A program made the position numbers and the translations under genes. The notes under the pieces are model-generated. The model worked only from the letters and a program-made list of their open reading frames with translations, was not told where the DNA came from and made no database searches. From contig NW_023501135.1 of assembly GCF_014066305.1 (NCBI RefSeq), forward strand, positions 1 through 64,000: a stretch of DNA of 64,000 bases, given 5' to 3'. Position 1 is the stretch's first letter. Every line of letters starts with the position of its first letter. This document shows positions 1 through 10,446 of the stretch, one piece after another. Origin of the DNA: Letharia columbiana (lineage: Eukaryota; Ascomycota; Lecanoromycetes; Lecanorales; Parmeliaceae).

Positions 1-3000
1 TAATTATAAAAACTAAAGCTATCGAATATAGGAATATCTATTAATAAGAAAGACGTATTATTACTATATAAATTTAATCGCGATACTAGTAGTAACTATA
101 GAAACTAAAGCTATTAGGCGTAGGAATATAATCTTTAATTTAATATAGATTTTAGAATAAAAAGCCTCTTTTACTAGAGCAGTGGTATTTTTATAAATAT
201 ATACTTATATTTAAATCGATTTAAGAAGTTTTATTCTATAAATATAAAATATATAAAGTTATTAGATTAAGTATAATAGCTAAATATTATTAATTAAGCG
301 TGATAAGTAGAATAATAATTAGAATATCTTATTCTTAACTTAGAATAGTTTTTCTTTTATTTATTATATATTTTCTTTTTATAAAAACTACGTCTAAACT
401 TTAATAATATTATATTATTATTTATAAGCTTATATCTTATTATAATTATCTAAAAAGCTATATATCTTTCGATTATAAAGTAATTCTTTTTATATAAAAT
501 ATATATAATTAAGCCGCTAGATATTAGTTAGTAATTTTTTTTATTTATAATTACTAGAGAGTAAGTTATATTATTAAAATTGCTCGCTAATTTTATCTTT
601 ATAGCTTCTTAAAGTACTTATAGTATAGAGGTTTAAATTTAAAGCGAATTAATCGATTTTAAAGCTATATAAGTTAAGATCTCCTTTATTACCTAAGCGA
701 ATACGATTTAAGAAATAATTAAGTTCGTTAATCTCTACTATCCGCGGATTTTCTTTAATATATAAACTTTTAAGTTTAATTAGTAATAATATAATTAGTA
801 TATATAATTAATTTATTATCTAGTTTAGATATATATAACTAATATAACTACGCACTTTTTTTATTTATAGTTATACTTTTTAAACTTCGCGTATAATCTT
901 CTAATCTTCGCCTTCGCGAAGTCTTATCTTTACTTCGCTTTGATAATTTAAATAAGCCTAAATTAGTAATTAATAAATTATTAATAATTTTCTAAGTTTC
1001 CGCGATTATCGAGTTAATAGCTTTAATAAATAATAATATTATATATTAACGAATTATAATTAATATTATAATTAATTATCGTATTAAGAGGTATAGCGCT
1101 ATTAGATATATACTTACTTTATAAAAATAATATTATTAATTTAATTTAACTATAGAATATAAAAAAAATAATTTTTTTTTTTTTAAATATAGATAGTATC
1201 GTAATAAACGAGTGTATTATAATGTAAATATTATAATAATAGAAAGAATTTTTAAGAAAGAAGAGGGTAAATTAGAAAAGAATAATATTAAATATTCGTT
1301 ATCGAGCTAACTAATATTATATAACTAAAACCTTATTAGAATAAAATACTATTTAAAGATAGATTAAGTTTAAATATTAATTAGAAAGCTAACTAGAAAA
1401 AGGAGTTAACTTCTTTTTTACTAATACGTATTATAGAGCTATATATAAGCGCTTTTTCCTATATTTCAAATATACTTTAGATATCTATAACTATATATAT
1501 ACGCCCCCTCTTATATTTCATATATATTTCGTATATTTCGATATTCTTTATATACGCGATATATTTACTAAAGATAATCTTATTAATTTAATTAATTTTT
1601 ATTTAATCTTATATTTATTAGTTATAAGAAAAGCTCTTTATTTTAATATTATAACTTTATTAATTTATTATCCTTAGACGCCGAGCCGCGTATAGCTTAT
1701 AATTAATTCACTTACTCTCTTCTCTCCTTCTATTATAAAGATAAAAGAAGATATTATTTCTTTTTTACCTTCGTCTATAATAAACTAATCATCGTTTTTA
1801 TAAGATTAAAGATATCGACTTAAAAACGATATTACTTAATTAAAAGCGAAGAATATAATATTTTAATATTTTAACGTCTAAGTAAAAGATATTATAATAT
1901 TACTTAAATAAAAGAGAGTTATATTAATAAGAAAGATATTAATATTTAAGAATAATCTTAGCGCGGTGAAAGGTTTAATCTCTATATATAGAAGATTTAG
2001 ATAATAACTAATTTAGCTAATTAAATTATTAAAGCGTTTAAGCTAGATTTTAATTCTATATTAACGCTTAATAAAATAAGTTTAATAGTTTTAAGATATT
2101 AATATACGCTTTTATTAGTATAACTAGCGATTAGAATATTAATTAAATAAATATAATCTTTAATTCTAATAATTAGAATAGTATAGCGATAAACGAGTAT
2201 TAATATTAAAGTAAATAGAGTATATATTATATTAAGTAGAGAAGCGTTAATAGCTAGATTAATTAGAGTTTTAAATTAATAAAGTTAAATACTAATTCTA
2301 TATTAGCGTTATTATATACTCTTAAATATATAACTATTAATTATAACGCTAATTAGAAAGAATTAATCTTTAATTTAAAATATCGAGAATAATATAGCGA
2401 TATATTATTAAAGTGGTATAAGTTATTAAAGCGATGTAAGTTTCTATTATAGCGAGAAGATAGGATTTATATATTAAATATTAATCTCATTTTATTTCTA
2501 ACATTTTATTCGTTTACGTATCTCTTTTAATTTCTCTTTAAATATCTTAATCTTAAGATATTAACTAAATCTTTATTTAGCGTAAGTTCGACTTTCTTAA
2601 TTAATAATACTTAGTATAAGATATTAATAAATATATTTCGATATAAAAGTAGTAATAAATCTTACTTTCTTTTTAATATTAATAATAAGAAATAATGAAT
2701 ATAGTAGTAAATAAAGATAGTATAGATTATATAGAATTAATCTAAATCTAGTAGCGATCGTTAACCTATTTATTAGAACTTAGAAATTAGAAAATTTCAG
2801 AAGTAGATATAATTTAATGAATATGCGCTCGTCGGTTTCAGAAAGCCATATATTATTTATCGTCACTGCGATAAAATTCTAATTTATCTATTTATAGATT
2901 ATAAAATAAGCGATATAATAGTACATATTAAGTCTAAGAGATATATTAAGAAATCTAATTTAAGCAATTTATAATAAACGAACCTAGTCGATAATTATAA

Positions 3001-6000
3001 AAATTAAATATATTTCTAAACTAGATAATATAGATTATTAATAAATAAAACGATAAATAGAATATCTAACTTACTATTTACTCTAGAAAAAATAATATTA
3101 AGATTCTCTTATAATACTAGAAGGCCGAAAGCTTATACGCGAAGACTTTTCGAAATAATTTCGTCGCTAAATCGTAAATACTAGTATTCTATTTATAGTC
3201 GCTAATAATTCTAAGATATTATAACTCTTACGCTATCTTAACTCTAATATATAATTAAAATTAATATTTATTATAAAGAATCGGCTAATAAGAAAAGCTA
3301 TAAAGCTAGAGATAGAATTATTAAAGAATTTACTAGTCGATAATATTAAAGTCTCTCTAGCTCTAGATTATTAGTTATTTTATAATCGCTAATTATTTAT
3401 AATAATTCTAGTCTTTTTATTAATATTAATTAATAATAGTACGAGATTCTTATAAGCTTTAAGTATATCGAAGATAAATATATTAGTTAGAAACTTATAA
3501 GTATTATTAATTTAATTCTTATAGAATATAAGATTTAATCTTATATACTTAGATTTATAACTAATAACGCTAGCAATAATAACACACTCTTCGACGATTT
3601 AATTATTTATCTTTTTATTTCCGCAGTAAATAACCCGCTTAATATTAAAGAATTTAAATTCTTAAATTATTTATAATATATTTCTTATATAGCGTATATT
3701 ATTTAATTAGCCTTAAAAGAACTTTTAGATAATATTAGAATTACTTTAATAAACGAGAAATTTTAGAGAAGTTAGAGTGATAAAGAAAATAAGAATTAAG
3801 TTCGGGTAAGTACGGTTAGCCTATCGATGACTCTAATAAAAATATAATATTTCTTATTATTATTCTAGTTATTATATTATTAATTATATTAAAGTTCGAA
3901 AAACCGCTATATATATTAATGCTAGCGACTAGCGTAAAAAGGTTTTTTTATATTATAAATTAAACGGCTTTAAGATAAGAATATTTTAATATTAGATAAA
4001 TATTAATCTTCTAAAAAGAAGCAATATCATTAAAGACGCTCTCTTAAGCTCTTTTAGAATATTAAAACTCGCTAAAATTCAATTTATTAGATATTAATCC
4101 GCGCTCTACTTCTTTATATCGATATTATACACTTTTTAAAGAATAGATTAATTATCTACTTAAGATTAAGTGATAAAAAATAATTATAAATAGAAACTAT
4201 AGTCTAGACGTCTAAATAATTTTCGATTGATTTCTAATAAATTTAATATTTAATTCAGCTTATTAGGTTTTTTTATAAGTTTATAAAGTTAATAAGTAGA
4301 GAAAAGAAGGCTATAATTTATTACGTCTTTAATATCTATAATTATCTATTTAACTATATAGATAAAAAGCTCGGAAAATTAAGAAGAAAGAGAGTTTCTT
4401 AAAAAAAGAACTTCTTAAAGCTCTTAAGACGGCTCGCGAGAAATTAGCTATCTATTATAGTCGAACTTAATTAGATTTAAGCTATCTATATAAATAAGCT
4501 ACGCTTTTATATTTAAATTATAATAATATAAAATTAAAGAGATTAAATTAAAAGGTTAATACTAGAGAGAAGCTATAGGCGAAGATCTACTAAGAAGCGC
4601 TTAAAAAGATATTTTAAAATTATTAAAATATTAATATAAGTAGTTAATTGCAAAGAGCTAAGCGAATAAGTCGACTAAATAAAGATATACTCGATTAAGT
4701 AATAAAATTTGAGATTAAGAATTTAGATAATAAGGATAGATATAATTAGCTTCAGTAATATAGAAGAAATAATAAGTCTTCTAATTATTATTCTAGTTAT
4801 AATCTTACTTCTAACCTTTATAAAGCTTCTTTTAATAATTTAGCGAATCTCTTAATTCTAAAGTAATAAAAGAAATTAAAGCTTAAATACGCTGTAATCG
4901 CTCGAATAGCTTATAATATTCTTTATTCTTTCGCGGGGGGCTATTGCGTATAAGCGGTGCTTCTTAATAACTAAAAGATATTATAGTGCTTAGAAGTATT
5001 ATTTATCAACGATATTTCGTATTTTAATAATAGTTCTTTATATGAAGTATCGAGAAAATAAGCTTAAATAGATTAGACTTAATCTTAAAGAAGATCTTAG
5101 TATATTAGATTAAACTAAAAGAGCTAATAGTACTTTATATAAAAACTTAATTAATATTCGTAATAATTATATTAGCGAAGATAACGAGCTTACGAAAAGT
5201 ATTTCGATAAGTTTAATATTTATAAATTTATTAAGATATATTATTAATACTCTATAATATATAGAGAGATAATCGATAGGCTTATAGTTAGAGAGAGTTA
5301 ATAATAATAAATCTAATCTTAAAAAAGAGGTTTAAGATAATTTGAGAAGCGAATTTATTTATAAATAGTTAATAAGTTTAATTAAATAGAGATAGACTTA
5401 AAGTATTTAATAGAATCGAGATAAAGTAGAATAGAAGAGTAAGTTAGAGTTTAAGAGAAAGATAAATATAAAGTCTATTAAGCTTATCTAACGCGTTAAG
5501 ATAAATATATAAATAAAGATAATTATAGAATTTTATTCTTATAATATTTAAAGATTTAAAATTTAAAATATTCTTTTATATTATAATTTTAAGAAGAAGA
5601 ATAAAGACGCTTATAGTTCTAATTATTATTCTAATTATCAATATTAATAAAAAGATAAATAGCTATATTAAATTACTCTTTATATTCCCTCTCTCTCAAT
5701 AAAGAAGAATAAATATATTCTATATATCTCAATCGGATTATTCTATAAATATAGAAATCTCAGTGGGGATATCTTATATATATATCATTTCATAATATAA
5801 TCTCATAGATATATTATATCGTAGAATATCTCACTAAGATTCCAAACCCATACCAGAAAAATGGTATGGTATCCGACCCTACCCATACCATACCCGGGTA
5901 CGATATGATATTACTTGATATGGAATATTCCATGAAATATACCATACCTTTCCGACCAGTAACTCTATTATCGTTTTTAAATTCTAAGTAAGTCTCTTAA

Positions 6001-6430
6001 TATTATAAGCGTATTCTTAATATATTAATTAAGTCTATAGTCTACTATCTTAATAAAGATATCTTCTACTATATTATCTCTTCTTTTTATTTATTTATAT
6101 AATTCGATAGTCTTATTATTCTATTTTATCTTATTTATATTAATATTAATATTATATTAATTCTAATACTTAACTATTAATTAAATTTAAATTAATTATC
6201 TAAAATACGAGTAATTAAAATTCTACGAGATTTAAATTTATTTTAAAGAAAGATTATTACGATTTACGAATCTAAAATTATTACGAATTTAAAATTATTA
6301 AAATTATTATTAATATTAAAAGTATTAATATATTTAAATTAACGTAGAAATATAAAGAATATTATAAAGAATTTAATATAGATTAGAGTATTAACTAGAT
6401 ATAAATATAATCGTAAGACTCTTATTATTT
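1..6430. repeat. AT-rich, RIP-like block without coding capacity
   Basis: The tract is made almost entirely of A and T, rich in TA steps, with stop codons dense in all six frames and no open frame of 60 codons until 6746. This is what RIP (C-to-T change in duplicated DNA, preferring CpA) leaves behind in Pezizomycotina, so the block is best read as mutated transposon copies. No transposase or reverse transcriptase motif can be read through. Composition returns to normal abruptly at about 6430. A short GC-richer island with palindromes lies at 5840-5960. Confidence 0.85.
5848..5933. repeat. Palindrome-rich island inside the AT-rich block
   Basis: At 5848-5869 an 8-bp perfect inverted repeat (CCATACCA / TGGTATGG) flanks a 6-nt loop; at 5920-5933 ATGGAATATTCCAT is a perfect 14-bp palindrome; between and beyond them the sequence ATACCATACC and its complement recur. 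The island keeps C and G while everything around it has lost them. It may be the unmutated edge between two inserted elements. Function unknown. Confidence 0.5.
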
Positions 6431-6443
6431 ATTTAATAGTAGT

Positions 6444-6801
6444 TGATAGAGATTGCCTAGTCAATAATACTAGTAAGCCTTGGCCATGATAGACACTAGG
6501 CTCTACATCAGTCATACATAGCAGTCATCCTTCTACCTCTGGGACGTACATCATTGGTTCTCTGGGACGTACATCATTGGTTCCTCTTATTTCCGGGATG
6601 GCGGTGTGCGGACTTTTTTGCTACGCGGTTGCTCGGCTTCCGGGCGAAGCCGAAGTGTGGCCAAGACTCTTGGCATACGTAGGCTTGGCATAGAAGCTTA
6701 ATAAGAGGGCGATGCCCCCGTTTTCCTTTCTGCTTCCGTAAGAATTTGTTTTACTACAAGATCCATATACGAATATTTATTTATCTACTACTAGGTCCAC
6801 A
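6444..6801. mobile_element. Possible solo LTR of a copia-like retrotransposon
   Basis: The stretch begins with TG and ends with CA, about 360 bp, directly at the edge of the AT-rich block but itself of normal composition. It holds a short hairpin at 6634-6652 (7-bp stem, 5-nt loop), a 23-bp tandem duplication at 6538-6583, and an AATAAGAG stretch followed by a pyrimidine-rich run that could be the promoter/leader region of an LTR. The overall look resembles fungal copia LTRs, but I see no clean 5-bp target duplication and no adjoining primer-binding site or gag-pol, so the call is tentative. An alternative is simple non-coding DNA upstream of the RNase III-like gene. Confidence 0.35.
6538..6583 (+). 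repeat. 23-bp tandem duplication
   Basis: The unit beginning TCTGGGACGTACATCATTGG occurs at 6538 and again at 6561, a perfect 23-bp period of two copies. It lies inside the candidate LTR. Confidence 0.9.
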
Positions 6802-6896
6802 TTACTACATAACTCTAGACCTACTTATACTTGATCATTTAAGTCTGTCTAACACGTCACTTCCTCTTTCCCATTGCGACCCGATCGGCCTTCGCT

Positions 6897-7411
6897 ATGG
6901 AACACACATATATGATGGACAAAATTCGCGGGGTTGAGGAGATCATTGGCTATCAATTTAGCGATCCTTGGACGATATGGGAAGCGCTTCAAGCCGCCGG
7001 GTCGCCGGTCCAGACTATAGGCAATCGAAGACTCGTTGGTGGGAACAGACGTCTCGCGGTGCTGGGCGACCGGGTGCTTGACCTTGCGATCGCAGAAGCG
7101 TGGCACGAGGGGATGGAAGCTCGGGGTAACAAAAATACATGACGAAGGATCGCCTGAGGTCACGAGCTGACTTTATTTCAGTTCGATTTGACCAGATCCG
7201 ACAGGCAGTTGGGGGTAACCTCAACTTGGATAGAATTGGCCGTGTGACTGGTCTGGTGGCATTCGTCAATCAAAACCCTTCGACGCTGGGCGTCGTGTCT
7301 CCGGTCACAATGTCTGCCACTGTTGAGGCTGTTCTAGGAGCGGTGTATTTGGACAGCGACATGAATACTGTCAAACGTGTGATGAACACGTTGGGATTGG
7401 TGCCAACTTGA
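6897..7411 (+). CDS. Small RNase III-domain protein, probably catalytically inactive
   Basis: Two exons, 6897-7125 and 7182-7411, joined across a 56-nt GT-AG intron in phase 1, give 152 residues. The protein is a bare RNase III fold: an N-terminal helix (VEEIIGYQF), the signature helix (RLAVLGDRVLDLAIAEAW) and the C-terminal helix (TVEAVLGAVYLDSDMNTV). There is no double-stranded RNA-binding domain and no helicase, unlike Dicer. Compared with bacterial RNase III, the Asp of the LGD motif and the Glu of TVEA are kept, but the two acidic residues before LGD are replaced (Arg and Ala) and the Asp before TVE is Ala. Metal binding is therefore probably lost. RNA binding or a structural role is possible; the function is unknown. 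Confidence 0.75.
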
Positions 7412-8253
7412 AGGGTGGGCCCCAAGCGCAAGCCAGTAACGTATCCCCTTTCTCCCCCACCCCACCTCTGGTGAAACGCTATGCGAGTTAATGTGACTTT
7501 GTAAATATAGCCTTTGCATGGGGGATCCTCGGAGCTTCCGCATCGCGGTCCTCTCGCTGGTTGCGATGATTGAAACCGCGTTCTTCTCCATTTCAGGGTC
7601 TCTACTGCGGATAGAATGAGCAGTCGAATCCGCAGTGGGCAACCCTTTTCTGGGAAGAGCTCGGATAGCAGCGTCGGAGCCCAGCGGAAGGACGGCGTTG
7701 AGGCGGATCCAAGGAACCCCCATGCCGCAGGATGTTTTGCCTGAGCCACAATAAGATCGGTTGCCAGAAGAATTTGACCGGGTGATACGGCTTCTAATTG
7801 CTTGCAATAGATGCCACTACCCTTGATGATGGACAAAAGCGCTTGTGATTTTCTTTATTCCTCGCGAGAGCATCTGGTTGCTGGGACTCGCAAACACGGT
7901 CGATGTTCTTGATTTCTGCGACGACCTCTTCAACAGAGGTCCGAATTTTGCTTTACCCGCATGTAATCAGTATCTCTTCAACAGAGATCTGATCTGATCC
8001 TGTTTCGTCATGTACCCAATCAATAGATCCTCAGTTACACAGACAAATAACAGAAATAGCGTGACTTAAATGAACGTCCTCGAATCCCCCATTGCAAGAT
8101 TTCTGGGCAAATTGCACCCGCTACGGAGGGCCACCAACCCTTGTAGCCGTACAACACCTTGGTGTTGACACGACCCGTTCCCGAGCGTCGCCATGTCATG
8201 CTCTTGCACCACCACCCAATCTCGAAACTTTGGCCGTTAGTGTCGATCGAAGT
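7412..8253. other. Intergenic region between convergent genes
   Basis: Presumably the 3' ends of the two convergent neighbours. Open frames on the minus strand at 7270-7836 cover the end of the RNase III-like gene in antisense and show no recognisable domain. I see no RNA gene. Confidence 0.5.
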
Positions 8254-9162
8254 CTACCCTTGAGTCTCAGCTTCGACTGTGAACTCATCTGACGACCAAA
8301 AACCGGCAAAATCTTTGTGTAAAAACACTCTATACTCTACCGATACCAGCGCTTGGCCAGGGAAAATAGTATTGTTCGGCATCGGCGGCCGTTGTCCCAT
8401 AATTTCGATGATGAAACGCAAGGCTTTGTGAACCAGACGGCTCTTCTCTTGCACATGGTCGAGGCCCTTGAGGTCGACCACGGCTAATATCATGCCAGGC
8501 AGCTCTACCCGCCTTCTGCGCGAAAAGCGAAATCCGGAGCCGTGGTAGGCATCGAAATCTCGAGTCCCAATGCGGAAGGTCTGCGTCGAAGCACCGATGA
8601 GACTTTTGATTGCAGGAATAGATGCATCGAGGGTGGGAATGCTTGCGAAGCCAACCCAGAAGTCAAACTCGATTGTCTTGATCGCGGGTGCCAGTCCAAG
8701 CAGTCGACCAACCCAGTCATTTCTGGCTAGTTCCAACGGCGCGGCCGCGACGTGTTTGATCAAATGACGAGAGGTTTTGGGGAGTAGGGACGGGTCATGA
8801 ATTTTGGGCAGCCCGACAAGACGGCGGAGGAATTGGTGATTGATGTTAAGATGATCGGCAATCTGCGTAGTACCGAGGAAGAGAAAGGTGTTCTCCCCGT
8901 ACAGAACGGGATAGGCTTCGGCGGAGATGGAGCGATTGACGGCGAGGATGGCGGGATAGAGCTTGGGAGTGGAATAGCTTCGGCCACCCACTGCCTTTTC
9001 AAAATGACAGTACTGGGGCTTTCCGTCGAGCAGTAGGCTGTATATCTGGAGTCGGAGCTCGAAGGGCAGAGACTCGAATCTTGACCTGGGTGGAATGGCG
9101 GGGCGAAGAGGCAAGGTCTCTGTCGTTGGGATCCGATTATGGATCCGCTGTAGCGCAAGCAT
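8254..9162 (-). CDS. 2EXR/F-box-like domain protein
   Basis: A single open frame of 302 residues. Residues about 28-48 carry the typical fungal pattern SLPFELRLQIYSLLL, followed by a Leu/Val-rich stretch with AVNRSISAEAYPVLYGENTF, the arrangement of the 2EXR/F-box-like families common in Pezizomycotina. These proteins are usually taken as substrate adaptors of ubiquitin ligases or as protein interaction modules, without assigned substrate. No signal peptide or membrane segment is apparent. The frame is uninterrupted and needs no intron. Confidence is high that it is a gene, low for the exact role. Confidence 0.75.
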   Translation of the reverse strand: MLALQRIHNRIPTTETLPLRPAIPPRSRFESLPFELRLQIYSLLLDGKPQYCHFEKAVGGRSYSTPKLYPAILAVNRSISAEAYPVLYGENTFLFLGTTQIADHLNINHQFLRRLVGLPKIHDPSLLPKTSRHLIKHVAAAPLELARNDWVGRLLGLAPAIKTIEFDFWVGFASIPTLDASIPAIKSLIGASTQTFRIGTRDFDAYHGSGFRFSRRRRVELPGMILAVVDLKGLDHVQEKSRLVHKALRFIIEIMGQRPPMPNNTIFPGQALVSVEYRVFLHKDFAGFWSSDEFTVEAETQG

Positions 9163-10446
9163 ACTTTTATGCTTTAGTCTCTGGTGGTTTGTTCATACAG
9201 GGTATTGGTCGTAAACAGGCGAGCAAACATCTTCCACCGACTACCTTATGACTCTCCCAATGTTCGCAGCCTTTACTAACTGCTAAGACCGCTAAGGTAT
9301 AGGTACCTTAGTAGATGCACAGTCAGCCTGAGGGAAGCCCCGGCAACCAATCGGTCAATACTTTCGTGTCTTGCATTTTGCGTATCTGCGAAAGCTTCAC
9401 ATCCAATCTTGACCCCCACACCACCTGCATAATTCTACAGACTCTTGAACAATGTAGATATCAAAGAGTGTGTGTGCAAGAGAATTGATGTTCGATTCTT
9501 GTGACTCCTTTTTTCTTCGATTCTCACAACCGCTCGGAATATCGACAAATCTTCAGTCACTTTGCAGATTCCGACAGCGTTAGTATCGCACAAAATCAGA
9601 ATACCAGCTTCTATATACACTCTTTTTTGACACATGCATTATGCATCATTCTATGCATCTGTACAGGTGGCGTGGTGGGGCTCGGGGTCCGGGAACCCGA
9701 TTGCACCGAAGGCGCGAGAAAGTCACAAAACTTATCTTCTATCAATACTCGTATGTAACTCGATAACGGAGGCCACGATCACACAAGTTTCAGTACGTTA
9801 ACTTCTTTAGTCGACTGGGCTAAAAATGATATCTTATACAAAACAGAAACGCACCTTGCGCCGTCGAAGAATTATCCGACGTGGAAAATCCGCCTCGGTG
9901 AATGCCAAGCTTTTGCAAGGGTCGTATGTAAGATTAGACTTAGAGTACGCTAAATGGGCCAGCTTACCTAATAAACGCGCCTGCCGAGGTGCGCTAAGAG
10001 TCTAGATTCTACTTACTCTGTACTTACTTTACTTTAGAAGAGCCGTCAAGCCTCCACCACCCAACAAAGTAACCACCTGGATGCGGCAGGAGAGAGCGCA
10101 AAAGAGCGGTCAAAAAACTGAGATGGATCACATGATGATTATTCATGTAACTCTCTCTTCCTTCGATCGACCATGGCTGATCGATAGACTCTGTGCTGTG
10201 ACGGGCGGGCAAGGCCTAGCCTTGTTTTAAAGAGAGAAAGGAACCATTGTTTGCAGCTATGTTTGCAGCCACTCTCACCACATTGACCTGCGCGCGTGGG
10301 GTAGGTATTGACTTGTCTTGAATACCTACCTTAACCTCCAACATTCTTCTCATCGGACATCTGCTCTCTTACATTCTTCTCTCCTGTCGCTGCGCTCATT
10401 GCATCTCACTGCCCCACTAACACCACCACCGAAGCCTGCGGTCGCC
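9163..10446. other. Divergent upstream region
   Basis: Lies between the starts of the minus-strand 2EXR-like gene and the plus-strand antiporter, so it should hold both promoters. Short open frames (for example 9501-9758) have no coding features. The 100 bases before the antiporter start are rich in CT and CA, typical of a fungal leader. Confidence 0.5.

Noticed and set aside
7270..7836. 188-codon minus-strand frame after the RNase III-like gene
   Set aside because: Overlaps the C-terminus of that gene in antisense and shows no domain or consistent codon use.
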